This document shows, one piece after another, positions 1 to 10,539 of a DNA stretch of 64,000 nt. A program made the translations under genes and the position numbers. The stretch comes from Gracilaria gracilis (Eukaryota; Rhodophyta; Florideophyceae; Gracilariales; Gracilariaceae). Location of the stretch: the NCBI GenBank assembly GCA_030374805.1, contig JARGSG010000012.1, forward strand, positions 434,001 to 498,000. Reading direction: 5' to 3'. Position 1 is the stretch's first letter. Each line of letters begins with the position of its first letter. The notes under the pieces were generated by a model that saw only the letters and a list, made by a program, of their open reading frames with translations, did no database searches and was not told the DNA's origin.

Positions 1-502
1 CCTACTTCTCGGAGTTTTCTCGTCAGGCGAGATCCGCCGGTTCTCGTGACCCCGCTCCCTTCCATACAAACTACGTCAACGTCCTTCTTAAAGACATACT
101 TCCCCGCCGGCAATGAATTTAGAACTGATGAATTTAGAACTACTTCACAATGACACATTGAACGCCAATAAAACCTAAACTTACTCTACTTGATGTGATA
201 CATTCTACATAGTTTGACTTTTTCACTGCCTTCGCGATCACGACCTGCCATACAAACTATCTCAACGTACGAACTAAACACGTTGCATCTTGGCGCAATT
301 GTACGGCTACAGCCCGACTCAATGTCAATGGTTTAGAGCAGCCCTTGATTTTTGTTCCAGCTGTTGTAAAGCCTCCAGTACGTAGACCAACCCATGTAAG
401 TACATAAATAGTACAGGAATAAGAAACGAAATATGATATCAGAGTTCATTACGCTTTAGTCATATCGTTCTCAACACAAAATACGCATTCATTTCAACTT
501 TT
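1..502. other. intergenic, nothing recognised
   Basis: No reading frame of note. The stretch is AT-leaning in its second half and holds a short direct repeat of gatgaatttagaact near 120-140. I see no promoter, RNA gene or mobile-element end that I can support. Confidence 0.4.
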
Positions 503-1441
503 CTAGTCGTTCTCCTTCACATAACCATACAATCCAGCAATCAATCTAATTGTCATATGAACATCGTCTACGTTTTCAAAAATATCTTCAACACCATGCG
601 GGACCTCGTCTCCCCTTACGTGTACTCCAAACACACCAACACTGTGCAAAGGGCCATCACTCCAAGCATTCCCAAACGTCACAACCTCATCGGTGTCCAC
701 AAACTTCGGTTCATGATCTACAAGATTCGTTCCTCCACAACTTTTGGTATATCGTTTGTCCACAATTTCACAAATCTCATCACCAGGATAGAAAATAAAG
801 TTATCCAGTTTCTCCAGTACTTCTCCAATCCCAGAATCCACTTCATCTCGCCACTCAAGCAGTCCCTTGTACACAAAAATGGGAAGTCCGCTATCCTGTT
901 TGCTCTCCACGCAACCTTTTTCTTCATCTTTAACAATCCCATGTCTCTTATTCAAGACCCTCGCCAGAACTAGTAGACCATCAACACATGCCTCCTTCTT
1001 ATGCTGTTCCACGTCAGCCAACATCTCGGTATCGTCTGAGAAACGCACATGAGCGCCGTGATTTGATGATATACCAAACTTGTAATCCCTGAGTCCTTCC
1101 ATCATCTCTTCCAGCTCGAACACATCTTCTCCCGTAGCAAGCCCAAAACCAACTCTGTCGTTAATGAACTTCATACAATCCACGACTTCTTCAGAGATGC
1201 GTTCCTTACCTCTCCTCAAAGTCCCATCTACAGCACTTAGAATACCATACGCGTTGGAGAATATATATTCCGCTAACTTCTCCGGAGAGGAGACCTTGAA
1301 ATGCCTCTTGCGCTCAGCCATTGTTGCCAATACCGTCAGCTCACTTTCTATGTGACAGACGGGATCCGCACCGTCTTCTGTGCCAAGCTCGCTGATCCTA
1401 CCCCCACTTAAAGAACAATACGTACTGTCTCCGGCGCTCAT
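503..1441 (-). CDS. hypothetical protein, 312 aa
   Basis: Unrecognised protein. The first ATG of the open frame is at 1441; the frame is open seven codons further upstream but only from a TTG. The product is acidic and soluble-looking, with no membrane segment and no signal peptide. The middle is rich in Glu/Asp with predicted helices (EELEEMMEGL-like stretch), and the C-terminal third has a Cys/Gly patch (SCGG). I know no family that fits. The next gene on the same strand ends about 120 bases upstream, so the two lie head to tail. Coding status is supported only by frame length. Confidence 0.5.
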   Translation of the reverse strand: MSAGDSTYCSLSGGRISELGTEDGADPVCHIESELTVLATMAERKRHFKVSSPEKLAEYIFSNAYGILSAVDGTLRRGKERISEEVVDCMKFINDRVGFGLATGEDVFELEEMMEGLRDYKFGISSNHGAHVRFSDDTEMLADVEQHKKEACVDGLLVLARVLNKRHGIVKDEEKGCVESKQDSGLPIFVYKGLLEWRDEVDSGIGEVLEKLDNFIFYPGDEICEIVDKRYTKSCGGTNLVDHEPKFVDTDEVVTFGNAWSDGPLHSVGVFGVHVRGDEVPHGVEDIFENVDDVHMTIRLIAGLYGYVKEND

Positions 1442-1562
1442 GCGCCCAATTACTAGAATCAATCACAAGTGCTTAACGATACGAAAGACAGTTTGAATTC
1501 GAAGTACCAATCAGTCAATTCAAAGTTCTCTTTAATGCATGAAGAAAGAATCACTGTTTGTG

Positions 1563-4500
1563 CTAACCATTCCCAGGCGCCCGGAGCGACAGAATGGGTA
1601 GATCATCATCACTACTGCTATCCAGAACCTCCATTCTGCCTGTATCCCCCTCTTCGCCACTCTCCACAACCGCTTCCTGCTCCTCCACCTCAAGGTCCTC
1701 GACTTCGTCTTCCCCGTTTTCTTCGCCGTTCACAAATATCGGCCTGAAGTCTCTTACTCGAAGGGCGGCATCTGGAAGCTGGTATGTCTCTGGCACCATA
1801 TACATATGGTACCGCACCAACAGATCCATGGAATCAGGCCTGTCCAGCTTGTCCTTACCGCTTGCCCCAGCATGCGACACATCCCCTCGACCGACGAAAA
1901 TAGAATATGGCGGAATAATTACCTTGTTCACCGGGTACATCTGCGACATCACTTGTAGTTGCTGGTTGTTCAAACCCACCAGTTGATGGCTTCCGGTACT
2001 CACCCATAGAGGGAACCCTTCTTTGCCAGAAGCCATTAGAAAGTAGCCAGGATTTCCAGTATAGAGCGTCTGCTTCGTCACTAATACGCTTAAGTCCGTG
2101 GAGAGTTTGCCTTGCACAGTTCCTTGTCGTTCCCAGAAAGCGCCAAGCTGTTTTCGGCGTGAACATTTTCACTTCCTCCTTCCTATTGTCCCACAATCCT
2201 AATCCAGCGGCAATTGTACCCATTCGGACATCCAGTAAAGCACGAGCTCGCACAACCCACCTTAACTCCTCCTCATCTTCGGGCTTAACAACCGTCCCCC
2301 ACCGTGTGGACATCACTCTTCCTTCAAATGGGCCTTCTTGATTCACAAATTTCGAGCCTTCATCATTATTAATGATTGGTAAGAAAGACTTCACTCCCTC
2401 TCCCTTCCGTATATCCGGCATTTTTCGATACTCTTCCTCGAAGAAATCGATCACCTTCTCCGACACGTCTCCAACCTCCGGGATATGTTCCAACTCCTCC
2501 CATTGTGGGACACTTTTGTCCATTGTAAACCCATCGAACACACAAAACCCCTTGTTTCGAAGCTCAGCTTGCTTTCTGGAGAAGAACATCTGCCCAAATT
2601 CGTCATTCTCCTTCGCAGCAACCCACAAGGCTTCGTCATCATCCATATTGGGCGGTCTGTTTCGTGGATACTTCAACCCAATACTCTCCGCCTGAATCTG
2701 GTGTTCAGCCCGCGCCGCATGCCAAAACACAAGATGATGCACATCCTTGAGGTCGGATACGCTTAGAAGTTCCCCCCTATGCCCTTCCGGTAGATGTAGT
2801 GTTCTGAGCCAAGGGTCTGTGTGCTCAATCACGTTTGCTCCCTGCCATTCACTGGGTCTTACCCTTAGATAACCACACCAGGGTGGATTCGGTGGGCCAT
2901 CAAACGGACTTCCACGAACAAGGCCATGCTCTGTAGATTCCGGGAGAGCAGAAGGTGCTTCATCATCGAAAGAACCATGACTGTCCACTTGCGGTTCCTG
3001 TGGAGGCTGATCATCATCTCCTGGTACAACTCGACGCACCGGCATTGTAACAGCAAGCAACTCTGCATCATCGACAAATGCCGCTTCCCCAGCACCCACG
3101 TTATTGTCACCAGGCCCATCAAGATCCACGAACTTCACTTGCATTGATTTTCCTCTGAACACATACGGGTTCAGCTGACTCAGGAGATCTTGAGGAAGCA
3201 TATTGCTGAGGGTGGATCGCATCTGTTGCGTAAAGGTCCTGCGCTGCTTCTTCCGAGCAGGTGGCTGCACGTCATCGTCCGAAACTTCTGTTACCTCCCT
3301 GGTTCCGCCGCCTGCCTCCAGTTCTCTATAGCTGACCGGTGTCCTACCTCGGGCGCTCCTACGCAACGATCCTTCTTCACTCCCAGCAGCTGACGGCGCA
3401 GTGGGAGGTTTTCCTCTCGTCACAGGCTGTTTACCAGCCACAGACGGGGTAATGAGATTGAGCATCATCCGCAGTCGGGACTGCAATAGAGAAGTTGCAT
3501 TCAATATCGACTTCTCACGAGTTCGAACCCGCGGCAGTACGTTGAAGTTCACCACCTGACCTAGGACAAATTGAGAGACGGTGGCGGTGTTGTCGGGGTC
3601 CTCTATGTCGTCTTCACCCTGTGGAGCAGAGAGTTTGATCTCTCGTTTGAAGAACTCCTCCATTTGTTCCGACTCGTCCAGTTCATTTCGCATTGCCCGT
3701 GCTGCACGAAACATGCAAGCCGCTCTATCATAGAAGAATCCGCGAACCTCCTCAAAGTTTTTCCATTGCTTTGCCTTCGTGGACTTCCCTTTCGAGAGAA
3801 ACATTTGGAGAGCGTCCAGTATGAATAAGAACTCCTCACCATCCAAATCGAACAACGGATTATGAGACAAGTGCGTCAAGGCCACGTCACTCTGTGTCTC
3901 GCAGATGCTCTCAAAGTGCTCCAAAAAACCCTCGCGACACATAAGTTGCAGTGCAACATTCGCATATCTCAGGTACTGACGTTCTTGGATGTTTCCAATC
4001 AATTGACTCTCCTTCAATACTTCCATAACCTCCTCGGGGTCTATATCTGCCGGAGTCATCCCTTCCACATCATCGATAAGATATGTCACCACACTCGCAA
4101 TGGAATGCACCTTGTCTGCAAACATCATCTTTTGCATTGTACTGGTTGACTCGTTTAGAGCAGAACCAATGCATAGCATTTCCTCCATTCCTATCACTCG
4201 GCTATTCTTCCGTCTGATGAGATTGCATCTCCAGTGCTTATAAGACCTCTTCCATTTCTGTTTCCCTTCCTGTGCCAGAACTTTGATCGCCATTAGACGA
4301 TGCATACCATCAAAGATAAAGCACTTCTTAATCAGACGACCACTAGCTATGTCCCTGTCCCCCGTAGTGGCTTCCTGTAATGCCACAACGGGAGCACCCA
4401 TAGAGTCCAATATTACTCGATCCCTCATGCTCTCGACGAGCGTTTGAACGTGATGGTCACTGATGCCTCGAAGCATATATGGCGGTGTCTCCACGAGATC

Positions 4501-4632
4501 GATGTCAACCGTAACAGCCACCATTACGTAGTGGTCGAGGTTTACCTTCTTCAGTTTCCGTTGCAAGGACTTGAAACGTCTTCTACTCCAACATGGAGCA
4601 GAATGGTCCCCACTAACCACTGAACGTGCCAT
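1563..4632 (-). CDS. ParB/sulfiredoxin-like plus 2OG-oxygenase-like protein, in two overlapping frames
   Basis: Large gene of unknown role. The long frame starts at ATG 4630-4632 and stays open to 1855 (925 codons). Residues about 55-119 look like a ParB/sulfiredoxin fold: a leading segment RGISDHHVQTLVESM, a beta strand PVVALQ, then FIFDGMHRLMAIKVL, matching the DGxHR box that binds nucleotide in ParB. The middle is helical and then low-complexity with a basic, NLS-like patch (RKKQRR). The last third (GFCVFDGF onward) resembles phytanoyl-CoA-type dioxygenases. Near 2117-2170 the sense shifts to a second frame, 2117-1563, which carries LWVSTGSH and IFVGRGDVSHAGA, typical of the C-terminal core of such oxygenases, and ends in an acidic tail. 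The shift could be a mutation, an assembly error or a tiny intron. A clear HxD iron motif is not seen. A transposase remnant lies close on the opposite strand, so it may be cargo of a DNA transposon. Confidence 0.5.
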
Positions 4633-4635
4633 TCT

Positions 4636-4896
4636 TTATGACAGGGAAACAACGTCCGGGTCATTATCGGCTTCAGGTGGTAGAGGTGGTGCAGACGGTC
4701 CTGCTCCTTCCGTAGAAAGTGCGTCTGTCTCCGCCGCGAGAGGAGCTTCGATGATATCATCGGTCTCTATCTCCTTGGAAGGAATGCTTGTTTTTCGTTC
4801 TTGTTGGGCTCCAGGCGTTTTGGTTGATATCGTTTTCTTGACGCACCACTTTTTCACAAGGACTTCGATGACTGAAATTTGGAAAAGGTGCTTCAA
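4636..4896 (-). CDS. possible upstream exon or small protein, 86 codons
   Basis: An open frame with no ATG; it can only begin at TTG. It ends with TAA three bases before the ATG of the ParB-like gene. The product has a lysine-rich start and an acidic, proline-rich tail (GAGPSAPPLPPEAD). It may be an upstream exon, a uORF or chance. No family recognised. Confidence 0.2.
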   Translation of the reverse strand: MKHLFQISVIEVLVKKWCVKKTISTKTPGAQQERKTSIPSKEIETDDIIEAPLAAETDALSTEGAGPSAPPLPPEADNDPDVVSLS

Positions 4897-5109
4897 CTCA
4901 GTTCACAAATTATGTCATCCGAAGATTGGCCTGGTGCTTAGGGAGCTGTATTGGTATTTGACTAAGAATCGGCACTAAGAGTGATGGTTTTCTTTATGGC
5001 GAAGTCGGAATGCGAATTCAATCGCTGTCTCAAAGACTAAAATTATGGTTGAAAGGCATTGGTCCGTGCTAAAGTGATTGTACTTGAGCAGCTACAATAG
5101 GCCTCGTGC

Positions 5110-5700
5110 AGATATCTTTTTGTTCGTGTTGGAGAATTTCATGCAAAATACGTTTGTGATCTAAATAGTTTATTTACTGGTGATCTAAAAGCTTCGTTTT
5201 ACAAGCAGTTTAGAAACGAATGGAAGGAAGCTAGTGTGAGGAAAAGTTTAAATGGGTATGGTACCAACGGAGTGGAGTGGTTTTGTTCGTGCCCGGCCTT
5301 GAAGAGGTCTTGCTTTCTACTTTGTAAGCATCTAGTGGGACACAATGTATGCCATGAGTATCGAGATATCATCCGCAATCGCCTTTTTTCTTTTATTTCG
5401 TTCAAGAGAGAGCGAGATGTATTTATTCCTCGTTTTCATGGCGAGAATCTGCACATTGCAAGCGAAATTCCAGTTTTTTCCCAAGATTCAGCCAGAAAAC
5501 CATTACTCCTACCACCCCCACTCCTTTGAAAACGAGGAATCTGTGGAGCTGCTGATTTCAGATGTGCTAGAGGAAACCATACGCGAAAGGGAACTACTAC
5601 AGTGGGCTGGACTTCATTGGAATCACTTTCTCAATCATCGGCAGACAGCTTGCAGCTCAATGTATTCTGGAAGTCCTTTTTTTCCATTCGAGAAGTATAC
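5110..5700 (+). mobile_element. DNA-transposon remnant: transposase C-terminus with SWIM zinc finger
   Basis: The plus strand is open from about 5160 to 5529 and encodes a SWIM finger: CSCP near 5284-5296 followed by CKHLVG near 5320-5337, the CxC...CxH pattern found C-terminal to the DDE core in MULE-, KDZ- and related transposases. The preceding FYKQFRNEW and the following acidic, helical segment (around 5535-5620, another frame) fit a transposase tail. No catalytic core or inverted terminal repeats were found, so this is a decayed fragment of a plain DNA transposon. The superfamily is not settled by the SWIM finger alone. Confidence 0.6.
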
Positions 5701-5889
5701 ACCATCAGTCAGTCGTAATCTCTCCTCCCGCCGTACCCCAAAAACATTCGAATCTTTACACACCATATATCTTCCGTAAAGCCCAACTTCTCACAGGTAA
5801 AAACTGATACAATTTGACTGGTGACCATCGCGTACGACTTTTGCCACTTTTGTGCAAAATACGGCCTTCCTCTTTTGTCATATAGATGG

Positions 5890-7130
5890 AGAAGAAAAGA
5901 GAGAAGCACGACGTGAATTGGCACCCTGGTGGTGCCGGTGGACAATGGTGCAAAAGTTGGGCAGGACGTCGATATCTCAGAGCGGCGGAGAGTTTGTTTG
6001 ACGATTTCAATGGACGGTTCAGCGATGTGGGCATTTGGCGGTGTGATGGTGTTAGAAAAGGGCTGCAATCCGAGAGTGAGACGATATCCCTCCAAGGAAA
6101 TGACATTGTGTGGAGGCACGGTTGTGCAGTGGGTTGGTTATACGTCAATGATGCAATTGTACGGTCTGATGTAGCAATTTGGCGGTGTTCATGCAGCCCA
6201 GTCCAGGCACGATATTGCGCAGTTTATGTTGCGGAGTGATTTTGCGGTAGTATTATGCCGCAGATCTGAGTTTGTGATATTGTGAGCTTGCGTTTCGGAG
6301 ATTGATTCAAGTGGTACTGTAACGACCAGGTTGTTGCAGTGGCGGCTGTACTATAGTACTGCGGTGGTTGGGTACGGTGGTGGTGTCCCGGAGACGCTAG
6401 AAGTGTTTTAATGCGGCGATAGAGTGTTGCGGGGGCAAATGTGGAACGGCGGTGGTAGTGACGCCAGTTCGGCCGCGGTGGTGACGGCAGTACAGCGGTG
6501 GTGGGGTTGAGCCAAATAAATCGTATAGTGAGGCCATTGAGTGCGGGCGTGCGCTCGTAGAATGGTGATCTGTGCGGTTTCGTAATTGGTATGGTGGTGC
6601 GATGGCTCTGGTTGTATGGCGGTGGGTGCAACGCTGGTACGGCGGTGCAAATGAAGTTTGCAAGGCGATGGAGGTTACGGTAGTATAGAACTGTTCGTGA
6701 TAGTGGTACGGGGTGGTGGTAATCTGGCTCTGTATGAACGAAAAGACGATGGTGGTACGGCGCTGGTGGTGATCTGGCTGTTGGGCTGCGGAGAAATGTC
6801 GTGACGGTGCCTCGGTGGTGATGATGATGTTACGATGGTGGTGGTGGTCTGGCAGTGTGGCAACGAGAAAACGTTGCCACGGTACGACGATGGTGTGATC
6901 GTGGTTGGCATTGGTGGAGACGGTGGTGGAGACGGGGTTGCGACGGCGGTACGGCGCGCCACAGTGCGACGGCGGTGTGGTGAGGGACGGTGTGACGGCG
7001 GTGTGGCGTGCAACGGCGCGACAGCGGTATCGCGTGACGGTGTTGCGGTGGTGCCCGCTCGGGGGTGAGGGGAGGCGACGAGCGCGGGAACGAAATGTGA
7101 GGACCCGTTTGGTGCGTGCGGTTTTTGCGT
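5890..7130. repeat. G/T-skewed low-complexity tract (degenerate GGT/GGCGGT repeats)
   Basis: About 1.2 kb whose plus strand is dominated by gtggtg, ggcggt and cggtgg blocks with few C-runs. The strongest part is about 6,300-7,060. Long antisense frames here translate to His/Thr/Pro/Arg low complexity and are by-products of the repeat. It has the look of an expanded, diverged trinucleotide or short minisatellite array. Confidence 0.6.
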
Positions 7131-8044
7131 TTCTTCTATGATCACGACGGAGCATGTAAATACGTGTACATGTGTAGACGCGTACGAATCTACACGCGGA
7201 CAGGTGTGTGCACGTGGTATGCTCTTGCGCTTGCGCACGTGCAACATGTGGGTGGAATTGTGGGGAGTTCTAAGGGCTGTTGCCTTGCTCCTCCAATCTT
7301 CTTCCAGCTGGCCCGGAGCATTCGTTTTCCGTGTGCTCCGACTCAAACCTGATGGCTCTGCTCCAGAGTCTCGCCCTGGTATGGAAGCTTCCAACAACAT
7401 GGGAGCTTCTTCTGCCTCATTAGGTGCCATGGTTGGCGTACCATACATAACCTACACCCACGACTTCAACGACATCTTCCCCCACCTCCTTCACCTCCTC
7501 CAAAGTTTGAAGTGATACTTTGAAACCAAGTTGAAGTTTCTTACAGGCGGTCTTTACCATTATAGCCCTGAAACACCGAATTCAAAAGTTTTGACCCTCT
7601 TGAGAAAGTTTATTGGTGTCTTCTACGTCCAAGATCACGCGTGACTTTTTCATCCGAGCTCGCGAAATGTCTCAGACGTGTCAAACTTTTCAGAATCTTC
7701 AGTAGACAAGTGGGACTTCCTTCCGTCTGACGCTTTCTTACGTAGTATGAAGTGTAACCTATTTGAAAGGTTCCAGGCAGAGACTCCCAGCCGAACCTGT
7801 TCTTCAGAGGCAGCACTTGTGACGTGGCCTACGACACGTAGGCTCTCTCAGAGCCCCGCGATGTACGGGATTTGAATTTCAAACTGCAACGCGGATCCAC
7901 TCTCGCACGGTTCTCTTCTGTCTCCAACCAGTCTGATTCAGTCGCACGGTGCGACTCGCACCCACCTACATTATCGAAGCCACATAACAGACAATACCTT
8001 GTTGAAAGTATTCATTTTCATTATCATTGGCATTGTTATTCATC
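7131..8044. other. intergenic, no supported gene
   Basis: Several short overlapping frames on both strands, none recognisable. The 7,260-7,450 part has more normal codon texture on either strand and could be a gene fragment, but no motif supports this. Short AT-rich spacer follows to 8,044. Confidence 0.3.
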
Positions 8045-8362
8045 ATGAACGGAATGGACAAAATCACACAAGTTTACATCTTTCGTTGGCGTTTAGGCAA
8101 CTATTACTCTGCCGTTAACAACCTCCGTCAGGAAGTTAAGACGTGTCTCACGAAATATTCTCAAACGATGGTATCGTATCGGGCAATCGAATTTTACTTG
8201 GATATCAGTAACTTTCTAACGAGGTGGGTAGCGTTTCAAATAGAAGATAACGTCTTTGATCGGTTCTCGCACGAAATGCGCGCGGCTCACCGTTTCCTAC
8301 ATGAGTTTCTCTCGTGGCAAGATGATTGGATAGAAGAACAAGAAAAAGAAGGGAATCTTTGA
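8045..8362 (+). CDS. small hypothetical protein, 105 aa
   Basis: Open frame from ATG 8045 (the frame extends six codons further up only from TTG). The product is helical, with amphipathic character and many aromatic residues (YIFRWRLGNYYSAV, FLHEFLSWQDDW), and ends acidic (EEQEKEGNL). No signal peptide or membrane helix is evident. No family recognised. Support is frame length and a plausible composition only. Confidence 0.4.
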   Translation: MNGMDKITQVYIFRWRLGNYYSAVNNLRQEVKTCLTKYSQTMVSYRAIEFYLDISNFLTRWVAFQIEDNVFDRFSHEMRAAHRFLHEFLSWQDDWIEEQEKEGNL

Positions 8363-8539
8363 GAACAATCGCATCTATTGTCAGTCTTACTCTACTTGAT
8401 TCAGATGTGAAGACGTCTCCGATATAAACGTATAAGTAAAACGCTTTTCAGCAGGTTCTGTTCGTCGTTCTTATCCAAACGCTTTCCTATAACTCATGAA
8501 GATTAGTACGTTTTCAGTAGAGTTTTTTGCTTATATGTA

Positions 8540-9985
8540 CTAAAAGCAATAGCTCATTTCCCTGGGGGGACCAGTACCACTGAACGCTGCAGTCAACTTT
8601 TCTCGTAGAAGCTCTCTCCATCCCTTTTTTGACGCTGTTTTTTCCATTGATGTATCCGAACAAGGGGACACTCGTTGGACCGCATTCTGTGAGGATGAAA
8701 TATCGGAGCCGGAAGCCGGCATTGGGTCGCTCGTCTCAACAACAATCGCAGAAGAGTTTGCTCCATGCCCTACGTCCGAGTTACCAGTACTAGACGACGG
8801 CACGGAGATTGGTGTGAATATCTTGTATCCACCTCCCGATGCCGATGATATGTCTCCAAACGCTGGAACGGCGGGTCTCGCCGGTGTCGGAATCGTTGAC
8901 ATAGGTGCAGGAGGCCTTCCTTTGTTGAAGATGTCAACGTATGCTCTTCTATAAGAGCGACGACCTCCTCCCGCCCTATATTTGTTGCTGTTTTCTGTTG
9001 AAGATGCCGTAAACGATGGTACAGCAGAGTATGGTACAGGAGCACTTGCCGCCGAAGCAACTGATGTAGCGCTCCCGTCATCTCCACCAACACTGTTGTC
9101 CAGGGAACCAGGGTATGAAGACAGCGGATTAAAGAGTTTCGCTATTTGATCATGAGAATTTGACATGTTAAAGCTGTTCATATTACGGGCATCCTGAGCG
9201 CTTTGGGAGCGCAAGAGAGCGGTGGTGTTGTGATCGTTGTTGGAAGGATTCGGAAGCAAATCATAACTAGCACTGGTCTGCACGTTGCTCCCATCACTGC
9301 TAAACATATTATCATCATCTGGCGGCGGCGGCGGAACGTCTTCTTCTTCATCCGGATCCTCTCCTTCAATTATCCATCGGCCACGCTGTTTGTCAAAAAC
9401 GAACTTGTTTTCTTCTCCCATATGGGCCCTTGGGGGACCACTACCACTGAACGCTGCAGTCAACTTTTCTCGTAGACGCTCTCTCCACCCCTTCTTTGAC
9501 GCTGTTTTTTCCATTGACGTATCCGTCTGTTTAGTCGCCCGTACAGGTTTCTTCGGATGCAGTGGGGGTTTCTTCTCAGAAGTTTGAGATTGCAAGGTCA
9601 TATCTGATGCAGAACGCCGATGTACAAGCGCATCACTCTCATCTTCTCTAGTGACCTTCTGTACAGGAACACCATTAAATAGGGTTTGATCTCTCTTATC
9701 AGACGAGATATCCATCTGGGGAGTGCTTGCATGTCGCCCATCTTCGTATGATTGAATTCGCTGTCCAGATGCTACCTCTGTCTTACTTGCAAATTGAGAA
9801 CTACTGAAATACTCGTTCGGAAGTGCCCCGACCGAGGCTGATCGCATATGGCTCGGAGTAAGACCTTGTCCAGGCGCTCTGGTACCGGCTCCGCCATCAA
9901 GACCAAATGGTGAGGGGTGCCCTTGACCACAGAATACAGCTCCAAAGCTGCGAGGCGTACCACGCGAAGAAAGCGCGGTAGTCAT
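8540..9985 (-). CDS. Sec16 C-terminal-region-like protein, 481 aa
   Basis: Mostly disordered Ser-rich protein starting at ATG 9983-9985. Residues about 160-225 resemble the conserved C-terminal block of the ER-exit-site scaffold Sec16: a basic KKGWRERLREKL stretch, then MGEENKFVFDKQRGRWI, then an acidic run and PPPPPDDD. In Sec16 this block precedes a region involved in COPII contacts. The Sec16 central conserved and ACE1 domains are absent, so this is either a truncated or split relative, or a separate small protein sharing the block. The last 31 residues repeat the TSMEKTASKKGW segment because of a DNA duplication, so the stop lies just after a second, partial copy. The family link is moderately certain; the function is inferred. 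Confidence 0.55.
   Translation of the reverse strand: MTTALSSRGTPRSFGAVFCGQGHPSPFGLDGGAGTRAPGQGLTPSHMRSASVGALPNEYFSSSQFASKTEVASGQRIQSYEDGRHASTPQMDISSDKRDQTLFNGVPVQKVTREDESDALVHRRSASDMTLQSQTSEKKPPLHPKKPVRATKQTDTSMEKTASKKGWRERLREKLTAAFSGSGPPRAHMGEENKFVFDKQRGRWIIEGEDPDEEEDVPPPPPDDDNMFSSDGSNVQTSASYDLLPNPSNNDHNTTALLRSQSAQDARNMNSFNMSNSHDQIAKLFNPLSSYPGSLDNSVGGDDGSATSVASAASAPVPYSAVPSFTASSTENSNKYRAGGGRRSYRRAYVDIFNKGRPPAPMSTIPTPARPAVPAFGDISSASGGGYKIFTPISVPSSSTGNSDVGHGANSSAIVVETSDPMPASGSDISSSQNAVQRVSPCSDTSMEKTASKKGWRELLREKLTAAFSGTGPPREMSYCF
8562..8658. repeat. 97-bp direct repeat, copy A (3' end of Sec16-like gene)
   Basis: Nearly identical by eye (about nine in ten bases) to 9429-9525 in the same orientation. 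Both encode the same KKGWRE(R/L)LREKL segment in the same frame, so it is a recent intragenic duplication. Confidence 0.85.
9429..9525. repeat. 97-bp direct repeat, copy B (inside Sec16-like gene)
   Basis: Partner of 8562-8658. This copy is followed in frame by the conserved FVFDKQRGRW block, so it is probably the original location. Confidence 0.85.
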
Positions 9986-10034
9986 TCGCGACGGAGTGTT
10001 GGCTCCACATATCCCTGGCGTCTCCGCGGCGCGA

Positions 10035-10363
10035 TGTTGGAAGGCTCAGCGTGTCCCTCGAGCCCCACCAGCGTGGTGCGTAGCCTCAGCTCGTCCAGTT
10101 CACTGGGGCAGCCCTTACACAGCGAGGCGCGTCACCCGCCAAGCCGCTCGTCCAGCAGCGATAGTAGTCTTCATGTTGCTCACGGCTCATCAGCGGGCCA
10201 TGCGGCATCGCGGCAGCGAGAGCTCGAACAGGCGTGGAGGTGGACCTGGGCGACGCAGCGACCGGCGTCTCGATCACTCAGTAACGCTGGCCATGAGCGG
10301 AGAGCGGAGCGACCGACGCGGCATGTGCGCTTCGCCGAAGAGGTGGAGGTATTCAGATATTAG
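10035..10363 (+). CDS. possible small protein with PP1-docking-like motif
   Basis: Open frame from ATG 10035 encoding a Ser/Arg-rich, probably disordered protein of about 109 residues. It ends in RHVRFAEEVEVFRY, the shape of the RVxF-type docking segment (KxVRFAEEV) of many protein phosphatase 1 regulatory proteins. It lies head to head with the Sec16-like gene, about 50 bases apart. The motif is suggestive but short, and the rest has GC-driven composition that can open frames by chance. Confidence 0.35.
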
Positions 10364-10539
10364 ATCTTGATGAGATCGAAGAAGATCTGTATCTGTACTT
10401 GGTTGAGGTAGAAGCGCTCGAACACACATGCGGACGTGACGACAGACGGGCGAACGAACGCAACTGCAACATGACGACGATAATACGGAAGGTAAGATGA
10501 TCACGTTTCCCAAATTTTGGGTCAATTTATAGCGCCTCT

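Noticed and set aside
5709-6148. Two overlapping minus-strand frames of about 130 codons
   Set aside because: No recognisable content, mutually overlapping, and at the edge of the repeat tract.
6397-7155. 252-codon minus-strand frame, His/Thr/Arg-rich
   Set aside because: Translation is low complexity produced by the G/T-skewed repeat; no start context or domain.
7138-7515. 125-codon plus-strand frame and its antisense partner
   Set aside because: Neither strand has a recognisable motif; possible fragment but unsupported.
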